64,000 nt of DNA, from the NCBI RefSeq assembly GCF_003931915.1, contig NZ_RSAA01000011.1, positions 1 through 64,000 on the forward strand, given 5' to 3'. The first letter of the stretch is position 1. The number at the start of each line of letters is the position of its first letter. This stretch comes from Saccharopolyspora rhizosphaerae (GTDB lineage Bacteria > Actinomycetota > Actinomycetes > Mycobacteriales > Pseudonocardiaceae). Position numbers and translations under genes: made by a program. The notes under the pieces are model-generated. The model did no database searches. It was given only the letters and a program-made list of their open reading frames with translations, and was not told where the DNA came from. Positions 56,996 through 64,000 of the stretch are shown here, one piece after another.

Positions 56996-57937
56996 TCAGC
57001 TCTCGGCCGGGTAGCCGAAGCGCATGATGACCTGGGGGATCAACGACGTGCCCAGGCGCTCGGCCAGACCGGTGCGCACCTCGGGCAGGTGCAGCGGCTG
57101 GGTCATCATCGACACCGACAGCCCGGCGCGGGTGGCTTCCAGCCAGGCGCGCTCGACGGCCTGGCCGGCACGCACGTGATCGGCCGGCCGGTCCCCGCGC
57201 GTTCCCACCAGCAGCACCGATTCGTCGCGCAGGAGCTGCGCGAGGTGGTGCTCGTCCGGCAGGTGCGTGGTCAGCGCGGTCAACCCGACCGCGGCCAGCC
57301 CGCGCAGGTCACCGGACTCGCGCTGCAGCCGCCGGCCGTCCGGCTTGACGTGGGCGGCCAGCTCGCGGGTGTAGTCCGGGTCGGCGTGGAACGCGCTCGC
57401 CGCACGGCCCAACATCCGCGCCACCTCGACCGCTTCGACGTCGGAACCGACCCACCGCGAGCCGCAGCGCACCCCCGTGGCGGCGTCGGTGATCTTCTCG
57501 CGCAGCAGCTCGCTCACGGGCCTGCGGGAGAACGGCGCTCGGTGGCTGCGGCGTTGCGCGACCGCCCAGGCCCAGGCCAGCTCGCGCGGGCTCGGCTCGG
57601 CCGCTCCCCGGGCGTTGACGGCTGCCGAGACCAGCCCGCTGCTGTCCCCGACCTCCACCTGCGCGCCCCAGCCCAGGCTCCGCACCGCCAGCACCAGGTT
57701 CATCAGCGCCGCGCCGCAGGAGATCCGACGGTCGCGGCCCTCGGGATCGTGGTTCATCCACGGTTCCGGGTTCTCGCGCAACACGGCTGTGCGCCGGTGC
57801 AGCGTCAAGGTCCAGGGACGGCTGTTGTGGATCGACGGTGCGCGGGAGACGGCCTCCCGGAGCTCCGCGATCTCCGCGGGCGACCAACCCGTCTCCCGCA
57901 CCTGGACGTCCTCCTGGACCACCTGCGCGACAGCCAT
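56996..57937 (-). CDS. Acg-family nitroreductase-fold protein
   Basis: A 313-residue FMN-binding nitroreductase-like protein. AVSRAPSIHNSRPWTL (about 30-45) is the diagnostic Acg/Rv2032-type phosphate-binding motif; WAWAVAQRRSHRAPFSRRPV, LLVGTRGDRPADHVRAGQAVERAWLEATRAGLSVSMMTQPL and LIPQVIMRFGYP complete the pattern. Acg-like proteins in mycobacteria bind FMN in an occluded site and are thought to sequester flavin in hypoxia. ATG 57937 has GAAAGGTGA upstream. A DosR-like half-conserved palindrome occurs at 58045. Confidence 0.87.
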   Translation of the reverse strand: MAVAQVVQEDVQVRETGWSPAEIAELREAVSRAPSIHNSRPWTLTLHRRTAVLRENPEPWMNHDPEGRDRRISCGAALMNLVLAVRSLGWGAQVEVGDSSGLVSAAVNARGAAEPSPRELAWAWAVAQRRSHRAPFSRRPVSELLREKITDAATGVRCGSRWVGSDVEAVEVARMLGRAASAFHADPDYTRELAAHVKPDGRRLQRESGDLRGLAAVGLTALTTHLPDEHHLAQLLRDESVLLVGTRGDRPADHVRAGQAVERAWLEATRAGLSVSMMTQPLHLPEVRTGLAERLGTSLIPQVIMRFGYPAES

Positions 57938-58044
57938 CCGATCACCTTTCCGTCCGGATCCGCCCTGATCTGGGCGATCGAGATCCCGGGCGCACCGCGC
58001 CCCCGACCGACACCGAGACTCCACGACCCGGCGCGGTCCTCACA

Positions 58045-58058
58045 GGGGAGAAAGTCCC
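58045..58058. promoter_or_regulatory. DosR-box-like palindrome
   Basis: GGGGAGAAAGTCCC matches GGGACTWWAGTCCC at 11 of 14 positions and lies about 110 bp upstream of the Acg-type gene. The right half is perfect. No DosRS genes are in the window. Confidence 0.35.
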
Positions 58059-58199
58059 GAGCACCGGGTGTCACCGCGCCCGGTACCGCGCGGCAGAAAG
58101 CTTCAGGACTCCCGCCTGGATCCGCACGGCGCTGAGCCGGATCGATCAACCGCCGCAGCCGCTGTCCTCGCGCGCCTGCGGCGGCTAGCGTCGCGGGGC

Positions 58200-59072
58200 A
58201 TGCGCGAGTACACCGTCTCCCTGCCCACGCACGAGGCCGGAGTGGTCGAGTGGGGGCCGCGGGACGGCGAGCTCGTGCTGGCGCTGCACGGGTTCCCGGA
58301 CACCGCGTGGACCTGGCGCTCGGTCGCTCCGCTGCTGGCCGAAGCCGGCTACCGGGTGGCAGCGCCGTTCCTGCGCGGCTACGCGCCCTCGGAGGTCCCG
58401 GTCGGCGGTGACTACTCGGTGAGCGCCCTGGCCGCCGATGCGATCGCGCTGCACCACCGGCTCGGTGGTGACGCTTCCACGGCGCTCATCGGGCACGACT
58501 GGGGCGCGATCACCGCCTCGGCGCTCGCCGGTGACCCCGCCTCGCCCTTCGATCGGGTCGCGCTGCTGGCCGTTCCGCCGCTGGCCTGGATGACACCCAC
58601 GGCGGCGACGTGGCGCAGCTGGCTGCCGGCCGTGGTCCGGCAGCCGCGGCACTCCTGGTACATCGCCTACAACCAGGTACCCGGGCTGGCGGAGCGGAAC
58701 TTCGACCGGCTGGTCCGGCGCCTGTGGCGGGACTGGTCACCGGGCTACGACGCCACCGACGACCTCGCTCACCTGGCGCGTGCGGTTCCCGACCGGGCGC
58801 ACGCCGAGGCCGTCGTCTCCTACTACCGCGCGCTGGCCTCGCGGGGCAGCCGGACCGCACTCGCCGCACCGCGGACTCCGCTGCTGCACCTGCACGGAGG
58901 TCGAGACGGCGCGCTGGACCCGGGCTTCTTCCCCGTCGCGGCGTCCCGGGTCAGCGAGCCCTCGCGCGCGGCCTTGCTGCCGGATGCCGGGCACTTCCTG
59001 CACCTGGAGGACCCCGTCGCGGTCAGCGGCCACCTGCTGGACTTCCTGCGGTCAGCCGCCACAGCGAGGTGA
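58200..59072 (+). CDS. Alpha/beta hydrolase (epoxide hydrolase/dehalogenase-like)
   Basis: A 290-residue alpha/beta hydrolase. The oxyanion segment is LALHGFPDTAWTWRSVAPLL (about 28-47) and the nucleophile elbow LIGHDWGAI with Asp as nucleophile (about 100). The catalytic His is in LPDAGHFLHLEDP near 265. The pattern indicates an epoxide hydrolase or haloalkane dehalogenase-type mechanism. No ribosome site precedes ATG 58200, while TAGCGT about 14 bases upstream could be a -10 box for a leaderless message. Its 3' end overlaps the convergent methyltransferase gene by 50 bp. Confidence 0.83.
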   Translation: MREYTVSLPTHEAGVVEWGPRDGELVLALHGFPDTAWTWRSVAPLLAEAGYRVAAPFLRGYAPSEVPVGGDYSVSALAADAIALHHRLGGDASTALIGHDWGAITASALAGDPASPFDRVALLAVPPLAWMTPTAATWRSWLPAVVRQPRHSWYIAYNQVPGLAERNFDRLVRRLWRDWSPGYDATDDLAHLARAVPDRAHAEAVVSYYRALASRGSRTALAAPRTPLLHLHGGRDGALDPGFFPVAASRVSEPSRAALLPDAGHFLHLEDPVAVSGHLLDFLRSAATAR

Positions 59073-60156
59073 CCTCCTCCCGCCGCGCCGAGTGCAGCGG
59101 GTCGGTCGGGTCCGACGCGCGCGGGTGGCGCGGAGCGGTGTCGTAGCGGGCCTCCACCCGCAGCCCGGCATCGGCGATGCGGTCGAGCAGCTCGGCGCGG
59201 GTCCGCAGGCCCAGCCGTTCGGCGAGGTCGGAGAGCACCAGCCAGCCCTCACCACCCGGCTCGAGGTGCTCGGCGAGACCGCCGAGGAACCGGTGCAGCA
59301 CGTCTGAACCCTCGTCGTACACGCCGAGTTCCAACGCCGAGGTGGGACGCGCCGGGATCCACGGCGGGTTGCACACCACCAGGTCCGCGCGCCCGGCGGG
59401 CCACAGGTCCGCGTGCTCCACGACCACCCGGTCGGCGAGCCCGAGGCGGTCGACGTTCGCCCGCGCGCAGGCCACCGCGCGCGGGTTGATGTCGGTGGCG
59501 ACGACCCGAGCACCGCGCCGGGCCAGCACCGCCGCCAGCACGCCGGTTCCGGTGCCGAGGTCGAACGCGACCGGGCGTTCCACCGGCACCGGGGCCGCGG
59601 CGACGAGGTCCACGTACTCGCCTCGAACCGGCGAGAACACGCCGTGGTCCGGGTGGATGCGGGCGCCGAGCGCCGGGACGTCCACGCCCGTGAGGTGCCA
59701 CTGGTGCGCGCTGATCACGCCGAGCAGTTCCCGCAGCGGCACGCAGGTGACCTCACCCGTCGGCAGGCCGTAGGCGTGCGCGCACGCCTCTCGCACGTCC
59801 GGAGCGCCGCGCAGCGCCAGCGAGTGGTCCGCTTCGAGCACCACGAGCACCGCGCCGAGCACTTCCGCCCGCCGCGCCCGCGCGGCGCGCTCGGCGTGGA
59901 AGAGCTCGGCCGCATCGCCCTCCGGGGCGGGCCGGAGGCGCTGCAGCCGCCGGTCCAGGTCCTGCAGAGAGCGGCGGGCGCCGGAGAAGCTCCCGCGCCA
60001 CAGCATCGCCACTCCGGACTCCGCGGTGCGGTGGGCGGCTTTCGCGGTGGTGCGGTCGTCGACGACCACGACGGTCCCCGGTGCTGGTGCGGAGTGCTCG
60101 CACCGCCAGCGGGCGGTGGTCGTCGTTCCGTTCTCGGACCAGCTGGTGGTGGTCAT
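59023..60156 (-). CDS. HemK/PrmC-like methyltransferase
   Basis: A 377-residue class I methyltransferase. Motif I is VAFDLGTGTGVLAAVLARRGARVVATDINPRAV (about 190-222) and motif IV is LVVCNPPWIPAR, the NPPW/NPPY signature of N-methyltransferases acting on glutamine or nucleobase amides. The N-terminal 180 residues (with HAERAARARRAEVLGAVLVVLEADHSLALRGAPDV) do not match PrmC and are of unknown function. ATG 60156 follows AGGAG. The target may be a protein or small molecule. Confidence 0.82.
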   Translation of the reverse strand: MTTTSWSENGTTTTARWRCEHSAPAPGTVVVVDDRTTAKAAHRTAESGVAMLWRGSFSGARRSLQDLDRRLQRLRPAPEGDAAELFHAERAARARRAEVLGAVLVVLEADHSLALRGAPDVREACAHAYGLPTGEVTCVPLRELLGVISAHQWHLTGVDVPALGARIHPDHGVFSPVRGEYVDLVAAAPVPVERPVAFDLGTGTGVLAAVLARRGARVVATDINPRAVACARANVDRLGLADRVVVEHADLWPAGRADLVVCNPPWIPARPTSALELGVYDEGSDVLHRFLGGLAEHLEPGGEGWLVLSDLAERLGLRTRAELLDRIADAGLRVEARYDTAPRHPRASDPTDPLHSARREEVTSLWRLTAGSPAGGR

Positions 60157-60362
60157 GTCCGGCTCCTGCGGGTGCCTCGGGTCGGGCAGCGCTCCGCGGA
60201 GTGCGTCCGGATGTCCTGTTCTGCACTCCATCTTCGCACAGCCCCCGCGACGTTGGGCCAGACGATCGACTTCCCTGCGCCGTCCGTGTGGCAGCACGAC
60301 GGGAACACCCGAGCGCCAGGAAGAATCGGAGATCTCGCGCGACCGCGTCAAGGAGTGCTGAC

Positions 60363-61703
60363 ATGTCCGGTGCGCTCTCGGGATCACGCCCCCACATCGT
60401 GCTCATCGTCCTCGACGACCTCGGCCTCGGGGACCTGAGCTGGTACGGGTCGCAGACCCGCACGCCGCGCATCGACGAGATCGGTCGGGACGGCATGACG
60501 TTCCGGCAGGCGTACGCCGGAGCGCCGATCTGCACACCGTCCCGCGCGGCGCTCCTCACCGGGCGCTACGCGCAACGCGTGGGACTGCCGGTGGTGCTGT
60601 GGCCGGAGGAGCCGCGCGGGCTGCCCGAGTTCGAGCGCACCGTCGCCGAAGCGCTGCGGTCGGTCGGCTACCGCACCGGCATCTTCGGCAAGTGGCACCT
60701 CGGTGACCCGATGCTCACCGGCAACCCCTGGGACGCCCAGCCCCGGTTCCTGCCGTCCGCGCACGGTTTCGACCACTTCTGCGGCATCCCCTACAGCAAC
60801 GACCAGGGCTGGGGCCAGGAACAGCGGCTCCCGCTGTACCGGGGCGATGCCGTGGCGGTGGCGAACGTGAACACCGAGCGCGGCCAGGAGCGCCTGGCGG
60901 CCGAGCACACCGACGCCGCGATCGCGTTCATCCGCCAGAGCGCCGCGCTGCGCCGGCCCTTCTTCGCGTACCTCCCGCACAGCGCCGTGCACCAACCGTT
61001 CCACGTGCCCGAGGAGACCGGGGGTGTGGACGGCAGCTACCCCGACCTCGTCCGCGAGGTCGACCGGCAGGTGGGCCGGGTGCTCGACGAGTTGCGCGCG
61101 CTGCGGTTGGCCGAGTCGACGCTGGTGGTCCTCACCAGCGACAACGGGCCGTGGTTCGCGGGCAGCACCGGGGGGCTGCGGGGTCGCAAGACCGACCCGT
61201 TCGAGGGCGGCGTCCGGGTGCCGTTCCTGGTCCGCTGGCCGGGCCGAGTTCCGGTGGCCGAGAACCGCTACCCGATCTCGTTCGTCGACGTGCTGCCCAC
61301 GTTGGTCGACCTGGCCGGTGCCGCGCCTCCGCCTCCGGACCGCCCGGTCGACGGCATCAGCATCGTGCCCGCGCTCGCCGGTGAGCCGATGCCGCGCGGG
61401 CGCACGCTGTACTTCTACGGCGACTTCGAGGAGGGGCCCACCGGCGAGGTCGATCCCGCGTGGGTGTGGAACGTCGCCGCGCTGCGCCAGGACCGGTGGA
61501 AGCTGCTCTGGCCTGCGACGGTGTGGCCGGACCTGGGCCGCGAAGCGCTGTTCGACCTCGAGGACGATCCCGGCGAGACCACCGACGTCAGCGCAGCACA
61601 CCCGCTGATCCGCGACGCCCTGGCCGAGCGGGCGCGCATCTTCAACGACGACGTCCGGCGCCACCGGGCCGAGGCGGTCGCCCGCACTCGGCGCGGCCGG
61701 TGA
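60363..61703 (+). CDS. Arylsulfatase (formylglycine-dependent)
   Basis: A 446-residue sulfatase. HIVLIVLDDLGLGDLSWYG (metal Asp pair), ICTPSRAALLTGRYAQRVG with Cys57 in the C-x-P-S-R signature that is converted to formylglycine, GKWHLG (Lys/His), and LTSDNGPW with the metal Asp/Asn are all present. No signal peptide is visible, so it may be cytoplasmic or its export route is unusual. ATG 60363 follows AAGGAG by seven bases. It desulfates a small or aromatic sulfate ester, and complements the sulfation genes at 48-56 kb. The formylglycine-generating enzyme is not in this window. Confidence 0.92.
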   Translation: MSGALSGSRPHIVLIVLDDLGLGDLSWYGSQTRTPRIDEIGRDGMTFRQAYAGAPICTPSRAALLTGRYAQRVGLPVVLWPEEPRGLPEFERTVAEALRSVGYRTGIFGKWHLGDPMLTGNPWDAQPRFLPSAHGFDHFCGIPYSNDQGWGQEQRLPLYRGDAVAVANVNTERGQERLAAEHTDAAIAFIRQSAALRRPFFAYLPHSAVHQPFHVPEETGGVDGSYPDLVREVDRQVGRVLDELRALRLAESTLVVLTSDNGPWFAGSTGGLRGRKTDPFEGGVRVPFLVRWPGRVPVAENRYPISFVDVLPTLVDLAGAAPPPPDRPVDGISIVPALAGEPMPRGRTLYFYGDFEEGPTGEVDPAWVWNVAALRQDRWKLLWPATVWPDLGREALFDLEDDPGETTDVSAAHPLIRDALAERARIFNDDVRRHRAEAVARTRRGR

Positions 61704-61724
61704 CGCGGATGCGAAGATGCCCTG

Positions 61725-62111
61725 GTGAGCGCGAAGGACCTGTGCCCCTGCGGACTCGGCGAGCCCTACGACGCCTGCTGCGGACCGCTGCACGCCGGTG
61801 AGCGCCAGGCGGCCACGGCCGAGCAGCTGATGCGCTCGCGCTACGCCGCGTTCGCCGTCGGCGACACCGACCACCTGCTCCGCACCTGGCACCCCACGAC
61901 GCGTCCGGCCGAGCTCGACCTCGACCCCTCCCAGCGCTGGCTGCACCTGGAGGTCCTCGACCGCACCGGAGGCGGCCCCTTCGACACCGAAGGCACGGTC
62001 GACTTCCGTGCCCGCTTCCGCCACGACGGCCGCACGCGCACCCTCGCCGAGCACAGCCGCTTCACCCGCGAGAACGGGCAGTGGCTCTACGTCGACGGCG
62101 ACCTCGGCTGA
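61725..62111 (+). CDS. YchJ-family protein with SEC-C-like zinc motif
   Basis: A 128-residue protein. The N-terminal CPCGLGEPYDACCGPLHAGE has the four-cysteine SEC-C-like metal site of YchJ proteins; AEQLMRSRYAAFAVGDTDHLLRTWHPTTRP is the YchJ signature. The C-terminal half is an NTF2-like fold. Function unknown. GTG 61725 lies 21 bp after the sulfatase stop; GCGAAGATG upstream may be a promoter instead of a ribosome site. Could be co-transcribed with the sulfatase. Confidence 0.88.
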   Translation: MSAKDLCPCGLGEPYDACCGPLHAGERQAATAEQLMRSRYAAFAVGDTDHLLRTWHPTTRPAELDLDPSQRWLHLEVLDRTGGGPFDTEGTVDFRARFRHDGRTRTLAEHSRFTRENGQWLYVDGDLG

Positions 62112-62268
62112 AGCCCTGCGAAGAGCCACTCCACGCGGTGCGGGCAGCACGACCACAACGGCTCCGTGCCCAGCCCCGGGAACGGGTTGCCACCCTGCGT
62201 CCCGGCGAACTCGCCACGACGCCACTCATCAGGACCTGCCGGGCGCCGGCTGGACACCGGGTTCGACG
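62112..62268. other. Intergenic, with GGTTCGACGTT element
   Basis: No gene seen. The stretch ends with GGTTCGACGTTCTCGCGAGG (62259-62278), which closely matches GGTTCGACGTTCCCGCGAAA at about 20601 and leads into the hairpin at 62269. Confidence 0.45.
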
Positions 62269-62316
62269 TTCTCGCGAGGTGCGAGGCGGAACTCCGGGCC
62301 TCGCACTTCGCGAGAA
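62269..62316. terminator. 19-bp inverted repeat between convergent genes
   Basis: Arms 62269-62287 and 62298-62316 pair over 19 positions with one G-U-compatible mismatch around a 10-nt loop. It lies between the YchJ-type gene and the convergent GNAT gene, fitting a bidirectional terminator, and shares sequence style with the 20389 repeat. Confidence 0.7.
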
Positions 62317-62377
62317 GTGCGCAGGCACCCGCGCGGCGCGGGGACGGAGACGGCACCGCGGCATCCCTGCACAACGG

Positions 62378-62926
62378 TCACTTGGCGGGCTTGGGCTTGA
62401 AGTCTCCTGGGGCGAAGGTGAAGACGGTGTAGGTGCGGTCGTCGAGGGTGAACGTGGTGTGCTTCTTCACACCCAGCGCGCGGTGCACCTTCAGGGCGCG
62501 CTGGTTGGTGTTCTCGACGTACAGCGCGGCGCTGGGGTAACGCTCGCCGAGCATGAGCGCCATGCCCGAGAGCAGCATCCGGACCACGCCCTTGCCGCGG
62601 TACTTCGGGGCGACCACGACGGGACCCCAGTGCAGGACCGGGCCGTCGAGGCTCTTGGTCAGCTCCTCAGTGCGCTGCGCGGGTCCCGGCCTCGCAGCTC
62701 CCTCGGAGGTCAGCACGACCCCGGCGAGCTTGTTCTTGTCCTCGGCCAGGAAGATGCCCGGGCCACCGCTGCAGGCCTCCAGCGCCTCCTCGTCCCACTC
62801 GCCCGGGAGGAAGCCCTGCTCGGCGCGCTTGCCCTCGGGCACGGCGTCCTCCTGGGCGGAGCGGAGCAGGTCGAGGATCGCGGGCCGGTCCTCGGCGGTG
62901 GCGAGACGTACGGACATCGGCGGCAT
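62378..62926 (-). CDS. GNAT-family N-acetyltransferase
   Basis: About 182 residues. VRLATAEDRPAILDLLRSAQED is the N-terminal GNAT strand-helix; LHWGPVVVAPKYRGKGVVRMLLSGMALMLGE (about 105-135) contains the acetyl-CoA binding RGKG motif; YVENTNQRALKVHRALGVKKH is the C-terminal signature. Substrate unknown. Start ATG 62926 or 62917. The GNAT gene is 36 bp downstream of the DUF4396 gene and may share its transcript. Confidence 0.87.
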   Translation of the reverse strand: MPPMSVRLATAEDRPAILDLLRSAQEDAVPEGKRAEQGFLPGEWDEEALEACSGGPGIFLAEDKNKLAGVVLTSEGAARPGPAQRTEELTKSLDGPVLHWGPVVVAPKYRGKGVVRMLLSGMALMLGERYPSAALYVENTNQRALKVHRALGVKKHTTFTLDDRTYTVFTFAPGDFKPKPAK

Positions 62927-62961
62927 GCCCGCGAGCCTATCGGGCGCTCTCACCAGGGGTT

Positions 62962-63432
62962 TCAGTGGTACTGGTGGACGACCGCGTGGCCCTTGCCGCG
63001 GCGGATGAGGGCCCGGTTGACCGGCACCGTGAGGACGAAGGCGACGGCCAGCGCGACCGCCAGCGACGCCCAGAACAGCCAGCTCGTCAGGCCCGCCTCC
63101 ATGGCGCCGGGGATGAGCACCATGAGGAGGTTGTCGACGATCTCCATGACCGTGATCGACAGCGTGTCGGCGGCGAACGCGACGCCGATGGCAGCGCCGA
63201 GGCCGACGCCCGCGCGCAGCACCGGCAGGATCGTGAGGCTGTAGCCGAAGAGGAAGGCCAAGGCGATCGCCAGCACGATCGTGGCCAGGTTCCCCCATCC
63301 CAGCGCGGTGCCGATGACCATGCCGAGGACTTCGCCGATCGCACATCCGGTCAAGCAGTGCGCGGTCGCGCTGATGGCCGAGCGGGTCAGCGCGCGCCCG
63401 TCCTGCTGCTCGACGCCGGTGTGGTGGTCCAT
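62962..63432 (-). CDS. DUF4396-type small membrane protein
   Basis: A 156-residue protein with four predicted helices. An N-terminal HH pair (MDHHTG) and HCLTGCAIGEVLGMVIGTALGWGN (about 25-48) carry potential metal ligands; the rest is typical of DUF4396. ATG 63432 follows GGGAGGGAGG. A perfect palindrome ATACCCC-AAG-GGGGTAT 28 bp upstream resembles CsoR/RcnR/CstR-family operators, suggesting response to copper, another metal or persulfide. Function unknown; transport or storage of a metal or sulfur species is an inference. Confidence 0.8.
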   Translation of the reverse strand: MDHHTGVEQQDGRALTRSAISATAHCLTGCAIGEVLGMVIGTALGWGNLATIVLAIALAFLFGYSLTILPVLRAGVGLGAAIGVAFAADTLSITVMEIVDNLLMVLIPGAMEAGLTSWLFWASLAVALAVAFVLTVPVNRALIRRGKGHAVVHQYH

Positions 63433-63459
63433 GACGTCCTCCCTCCCACTGCCGCGAAC

Positions 63460-63476
63460 ATACCCCAAGGGGGTAT
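63460..63476. promoter_or_regulatory. CsoR/CstR-like operator
   Basis: ATACCCCAAGGGGGTAT is a perfect palindrome with 7-bp arms. The C4/G4 core flanked by ATA/TAT is characteristic of operators for CsoR-type repressors. It precedes the DUF4396 gene. Confidence 0.65.
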
Positions 63477-63531
63477 CTGCGGTCAACCGCGGGAGAGCGC
63501 TGACCTGCGGTGGCAGTGGTGGAAAAACCCG

Positions 63532-63561
63532 TTGCCCGCTCCGCGGGACGGGACGTAGCCT
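63532..63561 (+). promoter_or_regulatory. Candidate sigma-70-like promoter for small ORF
   Basis: TTGCCC (63532-63537) and TAGCCT (63556-63561) are 18 bp apart, placing transcription start about 63568, 25 nt before the GTG of the 12-codon ORF. Confidence 0.45.
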
Positions 63562-63592
63562 GCGGGTACACAGGAAAGGAGGTGGTCCAACG

Positions 63593-63631
63593 GTGAATAC
63601 CAACAGGACTTGTGAGGTGGCTGTCCGCTAG
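63593..63631 (+). CDS. 12-codon small ORF MNTNRTCEVAVR
   Basis: GTG 63593 is preceded by an unusually strong ribosome site AAAGGAGGTGG (63575-63585) and the frame ends at TAG 63629. The peptide MNTNRTCEVAVR has one cysteine. No larger gene follows on this strand; a structured RNA does. It may be a leader peptide whose downstream gene has been lost, a regulatory uORF of an RNA, or a real micropeptide. Such strong translation signals on so short a frame are unlikely by chance. Confidence 0.55.
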   Translation: MNTNRTCEVAVR

Positions 63632-63726
63632 GACCGCCCCCGGCTGTACAAGTCGGCCCGTCGCGCGCCCATCTGGTTCGATGACCGCGCGGGGAAGCGG
63701 CCGGCGAATACCAGGCAGCTACCCGG

Positions 63727-63791
63727 CCCCGGAGCCCCGAACTGCGTCCGGTTCGGCCTCCTCGTCCACCGAGGAGGAAGCGGCTCCGGGG
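63727..63791 (+). ncRNA. Predicted three-way-junction RNA element
   Basis: CCCCGGAGCC (63727-63736) pairs with GGCTCCGGGG (63782-63791). Inside are CCGAAC (63737-63742) with GTTCGG (63751-63756), and CCTCCTCG (63757-63764) with CGAGGAGG (63770-63777). The three perfect stems nest without conflict. It follows the 12-codon ORF by 95 nt. It could also fold as the reverse strand. Confidence 0.5.
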
Positions 63792-63797
63792 CTGCTG

Positions 63798-63827
63798 CGT
63801 GTCCGGGGCCGCCGGGCCCCGGACACG
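63798..63827. terminator. Bidirectional terminator
   Basis: CGTGTCCGGGGCC (63798-63810) pairs with GGCCCCGGACACG (63815-63827) around GCCG. It can end both the small-ORF transcript and the minus-strand aldolase gene, whose stop is ten bases away. Confidence 0.8.
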
Positions 63828-63836
63828 TGTCCTGCA

Positions 63837-64000
63837 TCAGCGGCTGAGTTCGCTCGTCGCCGCCGTGAGATGACCTGCCGCGGCGGCCTCCAGGTGGAGC
63901 AGGTCGCACGAGACGCTGGCGAAGGTGTAGCCCTGCGCCAGGCGCGGCACGGCGCCCTCCCCGTCCGAGACGTGGAAGCCGGCCGCGATGCCCGCCTCCG
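63837..64000 (-). CDS. HpcH/HpaI aldolase, 3' end (partial)
   Basis: The last 53 codons of a minus-strand gene running off the right edge. The visible C-terminus GIAAGFHVSDGEGAVPRLAQGYTFASVSCDLLHLEAAA is typical of class II pyruvate aldolases of the HpcH/HpaI family, ending with AAGHLTAATSELSR. These enzymes cleave 4-hydroxy-2-oxo acids into pyruvate and an aldehyde. The rest of the gene and its context are outside the window. Confidence 0.8.
   Translation of the reverse strand, partial: EAGIAAGFHVSDGEGAVPRLAQGYTFASVSCDLLHLEAAAAGHLTAATSELSR

Noticed and set aside
63727..63791. Cloverleaf-like fold considered as a tRNA
   Set aside because: No acceptor CCA context, no T-loop TTC motif at the right place and no anticodon arm of proper size.
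63628..63909. 93-codon minus-strand frame at the right end
   Set aside because: A different minus frame (63837-64000) reads as the C-terminus of an HpcH/HpaI aldolase and the 93-codon frame crosses the structured RNA.

Overview
The window is about 70% GC actinomycete chromosome. Coding capacity is dense, GTG and TTG starts are frequent, ATGA/GTGA stop-start overlaps are common, and secreted enzymes carry Tat-type signals. The gene mix (cholesterol oxidase, KSTD-type flavoprotein with KstR-like operators, PQQ alcohol dehydrogenase, chaplin-like protein, sugar ABC operon without its own ATPase) suggests Pseudonocardiaceae, perhaps Saccharopolyspora. That placement is inference from gene content only. 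I see no rRNA, tRNA, insertion sequence, integrase or CRISPR array; the region looks like stable accessory chromosome.

Layout. 1-5 kb: tail of an unknown gene, an NTF2-like protein, two Tat-exported phosphoesterases (type I phosphodiesterase-like and PhoD) and an aldehyde dehydrogenase. 5.2-11.3 kb: LacI regulator with a near-perfect operator upstream, then lipoprotein/permease/permease and a GH13 alpha-glucosidase (oligosaccharide uptake and hydrolysis). 11.5-17.6 kb: GAF-LytTR regulator, KatG, a cupredoxin-like PQQ-associated protein and a PQQ alcohol dehydrogenase with the residue pattern expected of lanthanide enzymes, closed by a 17-bp terminator. 17.9-21.7 kb: secreted NodB deacetylase, MHS-family transporter, an intergenic repeat cluster and a TauE/SafE permease. 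22.2-28.1 kb: alpha/beta hydrolase, PF10118 metal hydrolase, PDR/VanB-type ferredoxin reductase and TetR; then cholesterol oxidase with a second TetR gene. 28.1-33.8 kb: a minus-strand envelope operon (GT2, GtrA, YfhO-like membrane protein, PIG-L lipoprotein).

34.1-36.7 kb: KSTD/fumarate-reductase-type flavoprotein behind two KstR-like sites, a PH-domain protein and a chaplin-like secreted protein with a His-rich heptad tail. 37-41.5 kb: glyoxylate-to-glycerate operon (hydroxypyruvate isomerase, tartronate semialdehyde reductase, glyoxylate carboligase, FAH-family protein). 41.5-47.1 kb: the most intriguing locus, combining a RibD-type reductase, CDP-alcohol phosphatidyltransferase, MDR dehydrogenase, flippase-like membrane protein, methyltransferase, GT4 glycosyltransferase and a pterin-synthase homologue lacking expected catalytic and metal residues. 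It may make an undescribed pterin- or pyrimidine-linked lipid or glycoconjugate. 47.1-56.3 kb: DHA2 exporter, arylsulfotransferase-family protein, sulfotransferase, CysN, CysD, CysQ, TauE-like permease and an APS kinase fused to a decayed ATP-sulfurylase domain. This makes PAPS with no reductive branch nearby, so it reads as a sulfation module; an arylsulfatase follows at 60.4 kb.

57-64 kb: Acg-type nitroreductase, alpha/beta hydrolase, HemK-like methyltransferase, arylsulfatase, YchJ-like protein, GNAT, a DUF4396-type membrane protein behind a CsoR-like palindrome, a 12-codon ORF followed by a predicted three-way-junction RNA, and the 3' end of an HpcH/HpaI aldolase.
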